Shown: positions 9,106 through 17,295 of the stretch, in pieces
Numbering within the stretch: position 1 is the first letter of the stretch
Layout of the letters: each line of letters opens with the position of its first letter
NCBI GenBank assembly: GCA_014860565.1
Contig: JACZJN010000108.1
Location: 1 to 64,000, forward strand
DNA length: 64,000 bases
DNA from: Bacteroidota bacterium
GTDB taxonomy: Bacteria > Bacteroidota > Ignavibacteria > SZUA-365
Reading direction: 5' to 3'
Made by a program: the position numbers and the translations under genes
Notes under the pieces: generated by a model
Told to the model about the DNA's origin: nothing
Seen by the model: only the letters and a program-made list of their open reading frames with translations
The model's database searches: none

Positions 9106-9987
9106 TCATTCCGGAGAATCATGGGGCGTCGATGAGAGCAACTGCTCCAGCGTTCCATAGCGGCCGAGCCGGAATCCCTTCTCCGTACTTTCCACCGTAG
9201 CGGCTTCGACAAGGGGATCATGTTCGAAAATCAGTATATCGCCGTTCGAGGCAGCCCTGGCAAGCAACGTGTTTTTTTCCTCGAGCGTCAGCAGCGGCTG
9301 CAGATCGTAGCCCATGATCCAGGCACCGGGCACATGTGCGCTCATCGGTACAAGGTCTCCGGTGTAGAGCAATGATCGTCCGTGCCCCTGCACGCGAACA
9401 AGCTGCTGACCGAATGTGTGTCCGTTGACGATATCCAATGCCAGATCATCAAAAATGTTCTCGTCCCCGTCAAGCAACTGCAAACGGCCTGCGTCCTGCA
9501 GGGGCATGTAATTATCCGGAAGGAAGCTCGCCCGGTCGCGGTCCGAGGGATTCATCGCCCATTCCCAGTGCCGACGCTGTACGTAATGGGTCGCATTCGG
9601 AAAGGTCAATGAAAGATCGGCGCCTGTCCGTGTCACCGATCCCCCGGCATGATCGAAATGCAAATGTGTGAGAATGACGTCGGTGACGTCAGCGGCTTCG
9701 ATTCCGAGGCGGGACAACCCGCTGACGAGGGAGAAGGCACTGAAATCGATTGCGAAAATCTGTGCGAACTTCTCGCTTTCCTTGTGTCCCACGCCGGTAT
9801 CGACGATGATCACACGATCGTCCCTCCGAAGACAGAGGGAACGCATGGTCATATCGATGCGGTTGAGCTCATCCGGAGGATTGTTTTTCTTCCAGAGATT
9901 CTTCGGGACCACTCCGAACATCGCACCACCGTCGAGCTTGAAACGCCCCGTCTCCAGGAGGTCGACCTGCCAGTTTCCGAATACCAT
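9106..9987 (-). CDS. MBL-fold metallohydrolase
   Basis: This 293-residue protein has the metallo-beta-lactamase superfamily signature HLHFDHAGG, a later GHTFGQQLV with another metal His, and YTGDLVPMSAHV with the bridging Asp. Such proteins bind two metal ions and hydrolyse varied substrates, including lactones, thioesters and nucleic acids. The overall look resembles the quorum-quenching lactonase/glyoxalase II-like group, but the substrate cannot be told. There is no signal peptide, so it is probably cytoplasmic. It lies three bases from both the ferredoxin and the Rieske gene in the same operon. Confidence 0.85.
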   Translation of the reverse strand: MVFGNWQVDLLETGRFKLDGGAMFGVVPKNLWKKNNPPDELNRIDMTMRSLCLRRDDRVIIVDTGVGHKESEKFAQIFAIDFSAFSLVSGLSRLGIEAADVTDVILTHLHFDHAGGSVTRTGADLSLTFPNATHYVQRRHWEWAMNPSDRDRASFLPDNYMPLQDAGRLQLLDGDENIFDDLALDIVNGHTFGQQLVRVQGHGRSLLYTGDLVPMSAHVPGAWIMGYDLQPLLTLEEKNTLLARAASNGDILIFEHDPLVEAATVESTEKGFRLGRYGTLEQLLSSTPHDSPE

Positions 9988-9990
9988 GCG

Positions 9991-10323
9991 TCAGCGACCG
10001 ATTTCGTCGAGATACTTTACCTTTTCGAGAAGCTGTTCCTTCGTTTCGACATTTTTCGGATCCGGGAGACAGCAGTCCACCGGACAAACGGCAGCGCACT
10101 GCGGTTCGTCATGGAATGTCTCGCATTCGGTGCATTTGTCAGGAGCGATGTAGAAATAATCGGCCGACCAGAATCCGGCCGCGCCCGAGGGAGCCGCGTC
10201 GCCCTCGCCATAGGCCTTCCCACCCAGTTCCCAATCCGCGCCGCCTTCATAGATGGCGGTATTCGGGCATTCGGGTTCGCACGCACCGCAGTTGATGCAT
10301 TCGTCGGTGATATAAATAGCCAT
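9991..10323 (-). CDS. 2[4Fe-4S] ferredoxin
   Basis: This 110-residue ferredoxin is the first gene of the redox operon. Cluster one is [12 protein letters not shown]; cluster two is [21 protein letters not shown], with the longer Cys spacing seen in Chlorobium- and Allochromatium-type ferredoxins. A Gly/Ala-rich insert of about 30 residues ([16 protein letters not shown] region) separates the two motifs and makes it longer than the ~60-residue Chlorobium forms. It should be a cytoplasmic low-potential electron carrier. The MBL gene starts three bases after its stop. Confidence 0.92.
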   Translation of the reverse strand: MAIYITDECINCGACEPECPNTAIYEGGADWELGGKAYGEGDAAPSGAAGFWSADYFYIAPDKCTECETFHDEPQCAAVCPVDCCLPDPKNVETKEQLLEKVKYLDEIGR

Positions 10324-10444
10324 TCTTGACTCCTATCTGATTCGTATGCTACGTTCGATTTAAGAATAACATTCTTTTTTTCCTGCAGGTTTCCTCCAAA
10401 GTACCATCTTTCCGGACTTGAGACAACGCGCGCCGCGCAGCCGC

Positions 10445-10476
10445 TTGCCTCTGCGGCCTTCCGCTCGTATATTTTG
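10445..10476 (+). promoter_or_regulatory. Possible Bacteroidota-type promoter of bshC
   Basis: TTG at 10445-10447 and TATATTTTG at 10468-10476 are separated by exactly 20 bases, close to the Bacteroidota -33/-7 pattern (TTG, TAnnTTTG), though the -7 box is one base longer than consensus. It lies 26 bases before the bshC ATG in the region between the divergent ferredoxin and bshC genes. Confidence 0.45.
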
Positions 10477-10501
10477 TTTTTTCACGCAACATCTGGCATG
10501 C

Positions 10502-12127
10502 ATGATTACCCTTCCCTTCTCCTCACTGCCGGGAACGCCGCATCTCTTCGCCGACTACGCTGAAAACGTATCGGACGCGCGGAATTATTTCATGGGACAT
10601 TTCTCCGACCTGATGGCGTTCGAGACCCATCTCCAGCAGCTGGAGCGGCGCAGCTATTTACGTGAGCCACTCTATGCCGCGCTCGCGGCTCAAAACAAGA
10701 GCTTTCTTGCTGGCGACAACACCTTCATGAATCTCGAGCTGATGAAATCTCCCACCACCTTCGCCGTCGTGACAGGACAGCAGGTCGGGCTGTTTACCGG
10801 CCCGTTGTACACGCTGTACAAGGCAATGACGGCCGTGCAGCTCTCCCGCTGGCTCGAGGAGCAATTTCCCTCCTACCGATTTGTCCCGATGTTCTGGTTG
10901 GAGAGTGAAGACCATGATTTTCTCGAGATCAACAATGCCGGCGGTATCAGCGCGGAGAATGAATTCTTCAAGGTGCGCTACGCACAGCCGGAGGAAGATG
11001 CGCCCAAGGATCTGAAGCCCGTCGCACTCCGTCCCATCGAAGGACGCATCGAGGATACCATTGCCGAACTCCGTTCCCGCCTTCCTGCCACCGATTTCAC
11101 GGAGGAACTGTTCAGCATGCTGCGCAACGCCTATGCACCGGGCGGCAGTCTCCAGCGCGCATTCGCGCGTCTCTTCAACGCACTGTATCCCGAGGCGGGT
11201 GTCGTGTTCATCGATCCTTCGGATCCGACGATCAAACAGCTCGCCACGCCCGTGATCCTGCAGGAACTCGAGACGTTCCCGACGACGGGCGAGGAAGTGA
11301 TCAAGCGCAGTGCGGAACTCGAGGAACGTTATCATGCACAGATCAAACCTCGTGCGGTGAACCTGTTTGCGATTCACAAAGAAAACCGCTTTCCTATCGA
11401 GCCCAGTGAGTACGGTTTCTTCCTGAAGGGAACGCGGCAGCGATACACCCGTGACGAATTGCTCGAGCTGGCAGGGGCGGAACCTGAACGCTTCAGTCCC
11501 AACGTACTCCTCCGGCCCATCATGCAGGATTTTCTGCTCCCGACCGCGGCGTACGTCGCGGGACCGTCAGAGGTATCCTATTTTGCGCAGCTTCAGCCTG
11601 CCTACGATCACTTCCAGGTACCGATGCCGGTCATCTTTCCGCGTGCCAGTCTCACGATTGTGGAAAACAAGGTGGAGAAGGTGTTCCGCAAATTCAATCT
11701 CCCCTACGCCGCGATGTTCCTGGATGACGAAGCCGCATGGCGGCTGGTACAAAGCGGCGAAGAGCACAACGAGAGGTTCGATTTCGCGGAATTCCGCGCG
11801 CGTCTTGCCGTACTGATGGAAGAACTTCCGGGACTCGCGGAAGCAGAGCATCCCAACCTGAGAAACCCTGCCGAGTCCACCCTCAATAACATGCAGCGCA
11901 GCCTCGCCACTTTCGAAGACAAGCTACTGCATCATCGGCGGCAGACCGATGACGTATTGACCCGGCAGATCGAAAAAATGCATGTGTACCTCTTCCCCGA
12001 AGGCAAGCCGCAGGAACGGCAGGTGAATATCGTCACCTATCTCAACCGCTACGGCTTCGATATCCTCCGGAAGATCGAGGACGCCTGTGTCCCCTTCCCA
12101 GCCGAACATCGCATGCTCTTTCTCTGA
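10502..12127 (+). CDS. bshC: Bacillithiol biosynthesis cysteine-adding enzyme BshC
   Basis: BshC joins cysteine to glucosaminyl-malate, the last step of bacillithiol synthesis. The 541-residue length is typical. Family signatures include VTGQQVGLFTGPLYTLYKAM (about residues 95-115) and FVPMFWLESEDHDFLE shortly after, plus ETFPTTGEEVIKRSAELEE and a Glu/Arg-rich helical C-terminus. The frame opens upstream at a TTG (10418), but MITLPFSSLPG at 10502 fits the family. It is transcribed divergently from the ferredoxin-trxB operon. BshA and BshB are not in the window. Its presence predicts bacillithiol as the low-molecular-weight thiol. Confidence 0.95.
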   Translation: MITLPFSSLPGTPHLFADYAENVSDARNYFMGHFSDLMAFETHLQQLERRSYLREPLYAALAAQNKSFLAGDNTFMNLELMKSPTTFAVVTGQQVGLFTGPLYTLYKAMTAVQLSRWLEEQFPSYRFVPMFWLESEDHDFLEINNAGGISAENEFFKVRYAQPEEDAPKDLKPVALRPIEGRIEDTIAELRSRLPATDFTEELFSMLRNAYAPGGSLQRAFARLFNALYPEAGVVFIDPSDPTIKQLATPVILQELETFPTTGEEVIKRSAELEERYHAQIKPRAVNLFAIHKENRFPIEPSEYGFFLKGTRQRYTRDELLELAGAEPERFSPNVLLRPIMQDFLLPTAAYVAGPSEVSYFAQLQPAYDHFQVPMPVIFPRASLTIVENKVEKVFRKFNLPYAAMFLDDEAAWRLVQSGEEHNERFDFAEFRARLAVLMEELPGLAEAEHPNLRNPAESTLNNMQRSLATFEDKLLHHRRQTDDVLTRQIEKMHVYLFPEGKPQERQVNIVTYLNRYGFDILRKIEDACVPFPAEHRMLFL

Positions 12128-12164
12128 GCGGCCGGGCATTCCCCAATGCTTCTCTCATCGAACG

Positions 12165-14231
12165 CTATCTGGGATAGCGCTCGATGATCAGACTCACGGT
12201 GCGATTGTAGAATCGTCCTTCCGAAACGTCATTCGAAAATACGGGCGAGGTTTCGCCCATTCCCTGGCTGACTACCTGTTCGGCTGCCTCCTCGCCCATG
12301 CGGGCGAGCAACGCCTGCCGGACTGCATTGGCGCGCTGCTGCGACAGTTTGAGATTGTATTCATCGCTGCCTATGACGTCGGTGTAGCCGTTGACAGTGA
12401 TGCGCGATCCTGCAGTGATGCGAGGAAAAACGAATTCCTGCATGATGTGTTCGTTCTGCGTGCCGGGTTCCGCCACATCGAAGGGGAAAAGGATCAGACT
12501 TATTTTTTCTTTCGTGATGCCATCGTCGGAGACCGAAACGTTCTGCCGGCGCTCACTGCGCACTTCGCGTACGCGAATTGTCACGGGTTCGCTGACGTCG
12601 CTGTCACCCGCGCGATCGCGAACAAGAAAACGGCAGAGCAGATTGCCGGAGCTTGCAGGCAGCGATCCTTGCCGGTTTTTCCAATTCCATGTGATGCTTT
12701 TTTCCGGTTGTGTCCCCTGGCGCTGGTCGAACTCCGTTCCTGACTGCTCGACGGTCAGCACCCAGGATTCGAGTCCCTCGTCCGCACTAATGGTCGGGCG
12801 GAACTGCACGGTTTCCGGAGTGATCCCAGCGATGCGGCGGACAAAGGTTACAGGACGAAGAATCTCGATATTATCCGAGGAAATTTCAACGCGGCGATTT
12901 TCCGCCTGCCCCATCGTATCGCGCGACGACGAGGGAAGAGGAGGCAAGGCACCGGTCGCCAACACAATCCGCGATTCATCGATGCCCCAAACGGTTCGCA
13001 GGTATTCACGCACGGATTCAGCGCGGCTCCTTGCCAGCGTTTCGTTCCGTTTTTCCGTCCCCGTATTGTTGAGATAGCCGCTGACGGTGATCGCGCTTCC
13101 CGGAATACCCTTCAACCGGCTTCCGATGACATTGAGGATATTGTAGTAGAAATCGAGCGCACCGCCCTCTATCGCACCTTCCTCGAACGCGGCGACCGCA
13201 TCCGGTGCCAGACGCTGATAGCGTTCGGGAATGACCGCGGACCCCTGGTCGAAAAACACATAATTGAGGAGCGGGAAGGTCTCTCGTATGATTTCTTCTT
13301 CCATCAGCAGTTCCTCCGTCGATGCCGTCAGAGCGGCGCTCGGGGCATTCTTGAAGCGGTAGCTCACCGTATAGCCTTTCGCCACGATCTTGTTTGCGAT
13401 CGCCTCGAAAATGCTTGAGAGATCCTCTGCGTTCCGCGCCTGGAAGTGTTCTCCGCCCGTACTCGCTGCCAACTCGACAAGGAAGTCGTTCGCCTGCGTG
13501 AGGTAGTCGATGGTAAAGAAGACGGTCCCATGTTTATCGGCACGAAGGGCCGTTTCCGCAGCCACGGTGCTTCCGAGATCCTGACCATCACTGAAAATGA
13601 TGGCATAGCTTCGGTCCACCTTCCCCGTATCCGCCTTGATCTGCTGGGAGACGGCATACACTCCATCGTAGAGATACGTGTTGCGAGATAAATTCGGCTC
13701 GACGAGAAGCTTGCCTGTATATTCAGCCGCGCGATTTTTGTCCGTTGTATAGGGCAGCCGGATCATCGGCAGCGGCTTTCCGTTGTATTCGAACGGCGCC
13801 ATCGCAAGATCGCCCTCCCGAAAAAACATGACGGCAACACGAACGGCCGGAGAAAAGGACTTGATGGTCTGGTCGAGAGTGCTGCGGAGGCGATTGAGAT
13901 GGGGACTCATCGACTGACTGTTATCCACCATAAACACCACACGCATGACGGTGTTCTCCACGGCGGTGATCTCGGTGACGCTCAGGATCTCCGCTTTTTT
14001 CTTCCCTTTGCTGATGTCGAAATCCGCAGGCACGAGTCCAGGGATGTGCTCGCCGGACTGATTAACGGGCGTCACTGTGAGCTTTGGGGGATCGCTCTCC
14101 TCCACGCTTCTGACTTCAGCCTTCACGACCTTGGGATGACTGCAGGTCAGCGTCATCGCTTGATCCATTTGCGCATGCAGCGGCGCCGCGACGCACAGAC
14201 AGACAAGGGCGAACAATGAAAGTGCTTTCAT
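12165..14231 (-). CDS. VWA-domain protein with two OmpA-like modules
   Basis: The 688-residue exported protein has a signal peptide (MKALSLFALVCLCVAAPLHAQ). A von Willebrand A domain follows with the MIDAS DNSQS near residue 110 and SDGQD later. The second half carries two OmpA-like segments: one around LNNTGTEKRNETLARSRAES with AENRRVEIS, and a C-terminal one with VNGYTDVIGSDEYNLKLSQ and FYNRTVSLII. OmpA-like domains normally bind peptidoglycan, while VWA binds protein partners. Of two adjacent ATGs I chose 14231, which has GGAG seven bases upstream; the earlier one lies directly on that site. The glycosyltransferase gene lies upstream by 48 bases. A small hairpin overlaps the stop codon (12163-12179). 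Confidence 0.85.
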   Translation of the reverse strand: MKALSLFALVCLCVAAPLHAQMDQAMTLTCSHPKVVKAEVRSVEESDPPKLTVTPVNQSGEHIPGLVPADFDISKGKKKAEILSVTEITAVENTVMRVVFMVDNSQSMSPHLNRLRSTLDQTIKSFSPAVRVAVMFFREGDLAMAPFEYNGKPLPMIRLPYTTDKNRAAEYTGKLLVEPNLSRNTYLYDGVYAVSQQIKADTGKVDRSYAIIFSDGQDLGSTVAAETALRADKHGTVFFTIDYLTQANDFLVELAASTGGEHFQARNAEDLSSIFEAIANKIVAKGYTVSYRFKNAPSAALTASTEELLMEEEIIRETFPLLNYVFFDQGSAVIPERYQRLAPDAVAAFEEGAIEGGALDFYYNILNVIGSRLKGIPGSAITVSGYLNNTGTEKRNETLARSRAESVREYLRTVWGIDESRIVLATGALPPLPSSSRDTMGQAENRRVEISSDNIEILRPVTFVRRIAGITPETVQFRPTISADEGLESWVLTVEQSGTEFDQRQGTQPEKSITWNWKNRQGSLPASSGNLLCRFLVRDRAGDSDVSEPVTIRVREVRSERRQNVSVSDDGITKEKISLILFPFDVAEPGTQNEHIMQEFVFPRITAGSRITVNGYTDVIGSDEYNLKLSQQRANAVRQALLARMGEEAAEQVVSQGMGETSPVFSNDVSEGRFYNRTVSLIIERYPR

Positions 14232-14279
14232 CTTCATTCTCCGAAGAAATTCACAATCAACCGCTGACACGAACCCGAG

Positions 14280-15374
14280 CTATAGCTTGCGGCCTTTCCA
14301 GACCACGCGCCCACCGAGCAGCACGGCAAACGGAAGCATCGTTACATATATGAGGTAATACAATTCGAAGATAACGAAGTGACGATAAAGATGCTGAAGG
14401 CGGAATTTTTTCAGCGCATAGCTGAGGAGAAAAGCGTCTCCCAGACTTTTACCGACAAGCCCGATCAGCCACGCCCAGAACGGAAGTCCGAACCATGGCA
14501 GCAGCAGGATGGCGGCGTTCATCAGAAATCCAATGCTCATGATGGCGAATCCGATCGGATGGATATCGAGTCCCCCGCGCCCCCATCTTCTCTTCTGTCG
14601 GAACAGTTCCCTGAAACTCACGCATGGTTCGCTCCAGACCACGGCGGCGGGGTTCACCGGATACCGCACGATCCAGTCGGTTTTGTAGGCGATTGCTTTG
14701 AAAAGAGCGAAATCTTCCGTTACACTGAATCCGACTCCCTGGTATCCGCCGACATCTTCGTATGCCTTCCGGCGGAATGACATATTATTTCCCACTGCAC
14801 TCAGCGCCTTGCCCCATCCCACTCCCGCAGAAGCGATCGTCAGGAGGTAGGTCCAGTCCAGCGCCTGCATGCCGGAAAACACCGATGTGTTTTTAATTAA
14901 TGTATATCCACAGACACAGCCGGTCTGTTCATCATATTGCCCGACGGTTTCCTCGACCCAGTCCGGCGGTACGATGCAATCAGCATCGGTAGTGAGGATG
15001 ATTTCTCCATGGCTTTTCTCGATTGCCTGCGCGATGGCATTCGCTTTCCCCCGCATACCCTGCACCTGTCCTTCAGAATGCATGGGTCGAAGCGCGGGAA
15101 TCCGATTGGTCCAGGAATGAATAATCTCCGAAGTGCGATCAACGGAGTTGTCATCGATCAGGATTATTTCCAGATCACCTCGGTAATGCAGTGCGGCGAG
15201 GCTCCCCAGGCACGCGTCCAGATTCTCTTCTTCATTTCTGGCGGCAACAAGTACTGAAACGCTGGGCAGCCTCGTACCGCCCGGCGGCGTATCCGCGCGG
15301 CGTGCACCGGTGTAGAACAGCAGTATCTTGAGAAGATAGAGTGCCAGCAATATGAAGAGAATTGCAGTCAGCAA
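14280..15374 (-). CDS. Family 2 glycosyltransferase, membrane-bound
   Basis: The 364-residue protein has one N-terminal transmembrane helix (about 1-20), a GT-A domain with VSVLVAARNEEENL, the DDN at the end of strand 4, a DAD metal site, TEDF as the probable catalytic acid block and QKRRW, then two or three C-terminal membrane segments. This matches processive or polyisoprenoid-type GT2 enzymes that build cell-surface glycans. The start appears to be TTG, with GAAGGA about five bases upstream and no nearby ATG. It follows the deacetylase by 16 bases, so the pair may synthesise and modify one polysaccharide. The sugar is unknown. Confidence 0.85.
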   Translation of the reverse strand: MLTAILFILLALYLLKILLFYTGARRADTPPGGTRLPSVSVLVAARNEEENLDACLGSLAALHYRGDLEIILIDDNSVDRTSEIIHSWTNRIPALRPMHSEGQVQGMRGKANAIAQAIEKSHGEIILTTDADCIVPPDWVEETVGQYDEQTGCVCGYTLIKNTSVFSGMQALDWTYLLTIASAGVGWGKALSAVGNNMSFRRKAYEDVGGYQGVGFSVTEDFALFKAIAYKTDWIVRYPVNPAAVVWSEPCVSFRELFRQKRRWGRGGLDIHPIGFAIMSIGFLMNAAILLLPWFGLPFWAWLIGLVGKSLGDAFLLSYALKKFRLQHLYRHFVIFELYYLIYVTMLPFAVLLGGRVVWKGRKL

Positions 15375-15390
15375 GGCGGTCCTTCGATTG

Positions 15391-16077
15391 TCAAAGCGTC
15401 ACGGTACGCAGACCGTTTCGGCGCAGCATGCTGCCGAGCGCGGAAATGCACACTGCCGTCCGTTCCCATGACTGGGGATGGTCATGCAGCACGATGATAT
15501 CTCCTCCCCGCACATGTTCGACCCTCCTGCGAAGTTCATCGACATCGACCCGGGGATCAAAATCTCCCGGCATGGCGCTCCACAGCACGAGTCTGCAGCC
15601 GTGGAGAGCTGGGAGGTCGCGATGCGCGGGATGCAGCCGGCCATAGGGTGGCCGGTAGTGCTTCGCATGGAAACCTGTAACCGATTCGATCGTGGCGAGA
15701 CTCTTGCCGAGATCCTCATCCACTTCATCTCTCTTCTTTCGTGCCATATCCTCGTGCATGAAACCGTGCGTAGCAATCGCATGGTCGCGCTGGAGAATCA
15801 TCCGCGCCGTTTCGGGATGGGAGATTGCTGCTCTCCCACTCAGGAAAAAGGTGCCTTTGATGGACTCGGCTTCAAGAGCATCGAGCAGGTTCTCCGACGT
15901 TTTGGAGGGACCGTCGTCAATCGTTACAGCAACGGCTGTCGTGTCGGCAATTCGGCACAGAGCACCCGGATACAGCATTGGCATTGCGGATTGCATCCGA
16001 TATCGTACAATCTGCAGTATGGAATCAATATGCATCAACCTGGTCAAATATCCTTCGCGATGCAAATTATCCAGCAT
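15391..16077 (-). CDS. Polysaccharide deacetylase (NodB homology)
   Basis: The ~228-residue carbohydrate esterase 4 family protein shows the catalytic base and metal Asp in VAVTIDDGPS, a His-bearing motif ATHGFMHED (H-x3-H), RPPYG as the third motif, and the late Leu/His motif IIVLHDHPQS. Such enzymes remove N-acetyl groups from glycans such as peptidoglycan or exopolysaccharide. An ATG at 16077 is the chosen start; a TTG at 16086 is also possible and neither has a clear ribosome site. It is downstream of the outer-membrane protein gene by about 20 bases and upstream of the GT2 gene, which supports a surface-glycan role. Confidence 0.85.
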   Translation of the reverse strand: MLDNLHREGYLTRLMHIDSILQIVRYRMQSAMPMLYPGALCRIADTTAVAVTIDDGPSKTSENLLDALEAESIKGTFFLSGRAAISHPETARMILQRDHAIATHGFMHEDMARKKRDEVDEDLGKSLATIESVTGFHAKHYRPPYGRLHPAHRDLPALHGCRLVLWSAMPGDFDPRVDVDELRRRVEHVRGGDIIVLHDHPQSWERTAVCISALGSMLRRNGLRTVTL

Positions 16078-16096
16078 CGCGCGCAATGAAACCGGT

Positions 16097-16942
16097 TCAG
16101 AAATCGAAATTCAGTCCCGGTCCCCAGTACGACCACATCCGGTCATAGAATTCGCCGTGTTGACTGGGACCGTGATAATACGCAAGGAAGAGGTTCACAC
16201 CAGAACCGCGCCAGGTCCCGATCTTTGCGCCGATCTGCAGTCCGTGTGCCGAGCGCATGGCACCGTTGTCGAGGATGCGCAGATCATACGCGCAGTAGAG
16301 ATGAACGCCGTCGAACGGTGCGTCGCGCCACACGGCCTCAACCCCAGCCTGCATCGCATATTTGCCCAGTTCCGCCGGATCGATGTGGTAGATATACTGC
16401 GCACCAGCGTACACGCGGAGCATGCCGCTATAGTCATACGCCAGCACGAGATCGACGAATTCACGACTGTAGACTTGCGGGGGATCAGCATCACGCCACG
16501 CAGCGGTCGTCTTGTCGTAGCTTCCATCTACCAGATGCGCACTGATATGACTCAGCCGCAAGCGCGCGGAGACCGAGGATGTCTCGTCAAGATCATGCCG
16601 GTACGAAGCGTTGACACCAAAAAGGTAATCCACCGCGTCGACGGGAAAATGAAATGCCGCCTCCTGGCGGAGCGATGTCCACGTGAAAAAATCGGCACCC
16701 ACCGCTCCCCTGTCTCCCTCCCGTACGCCTTCGAAGTGAAGCAGGTCGATGGAGTTTCCGATATCCAGCCGCAGCCGTTCTTCCTCCACCAGACGTGACA
16801 TGCCGACACGGGGTTCCACGTGATGAGCAATGAGAGGCGGAAACAAAAGTCGCCCCTGACCACCGGAGACGTCGCCACTACTCTGAGAAAAAAGCGCCGC
16901 GGGAAAGGCGGCGAGGCAGAATAAGACAATAAATACTTTCAT
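16097..16942 (-). CDS. DUF1207-like outer-membrane beta-barrel protein
   Basis: The 281-residue protein begins with a signal peptide (about 1-19, ending ALFSQ). The mature sequence has LFPPLIAHHVEPRVGMS, alternating hydrophobic and polar strands, and ends in a terminal Phe (GPGLNFDF), typical of outer-membrane barrels. RLSHISAHLVDGSY and YSREFVDLVLAYDY resemble blocks of the DUF1207 family; this assignment is from memory. The function is unknown. It heads the deacetylase-GT2-VWA/OmpA group on the same strand, suggesting an envelope role. Confidence 0.7.
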   Translation of the reverse strand: MKVFIVLFCLAAFPAALFSQSSGDVSGGQGRLLFPPLIAHHVEPRVGMSRLVEEERLRLDIGNSIDLLHFEGVREGDRGAVGADFFTWTSLRQEAAFHFPVDAVDYLFGVNASYRHDLDETSSVSARLRLSHISAHLVDGSYDKTTAAWRDADPPQVYSREFVDLVLAYDYSGMLRVYAGAQYIYHIDPAELGKYAMQAGVEAVWRDAPFDGVHLYCAYDLRILDNGAMRSAHGLQIGAKIGTWRGSGVNLFLAYYHGPSQHGEFYDRMWSYWGPGLNFDF

Positions 16943-16951
16943 ACTCCCAAA

Positions 16952-17209
16952 CTACAAGTCTTCATCCTCATCCGCAAAAAATGCGGGTTCGTCGATCCGG
17001 TCCTCCGCGACGAATATTCGCGCGCAGACATCGCCCTGGAACTTGCCATTTTCGCGGCAATTATCGAACCGCCTGTGCAATTGTTCAAGGTTTTTGGCTT
17101 CATCGCTGATCGCAAGATCTTCCATGTCGTTGCAATTCAGGCAAAATTCGATTTCCCGGCCAGGGGCTTGAACCGGGTGTTGCAGACTCTTCTTATCTTT
17201 TTTATCCAT
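16952..17209 (-). CDS. Small cysteine-containing protein of unknown function
   Basis: The 85-residue frame is acidic and charged, with CLNCND early and two later cysteines (DNCREN, GDVCARI). The Cys pattern could bind zinc or an Fe-S cluster, but I recognise no family. No competing gene lies here, and it is nine bases upstream of the DUF1207-like gene on the same strand, which favours a real gene. No clear ribosome site is seen, and a TATAAT-like hexamer lies about 25-40 bases upstream. The coding status is moderately likely. Confidence 0.5.
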   Translation of the reverse strand: MDKKDKKSLQHPVQAPGREIEFCLNCNDMEDLAISDEAKNLEQLHRRFDNCRENGKFQGDVCARIFVAEDRIDEPAFFADEDEDL

Positions 17210-17295
17210 AGGGGTTTACCACATAAAAACCACCCCGGTATTATAAGAAGATAACACGAGAAACCGAAGTTAATTTTGCGTGAGCGCTGTTGTGA

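Noticed and set aside
12163-12179. Seven-pair hairpin CGCTATC-TGG-GATAGCG at the VWA-OmpA stop codon
   Set aside because: It overlaps the stop codon and lacks a T-run, so it is not called as a terminator.
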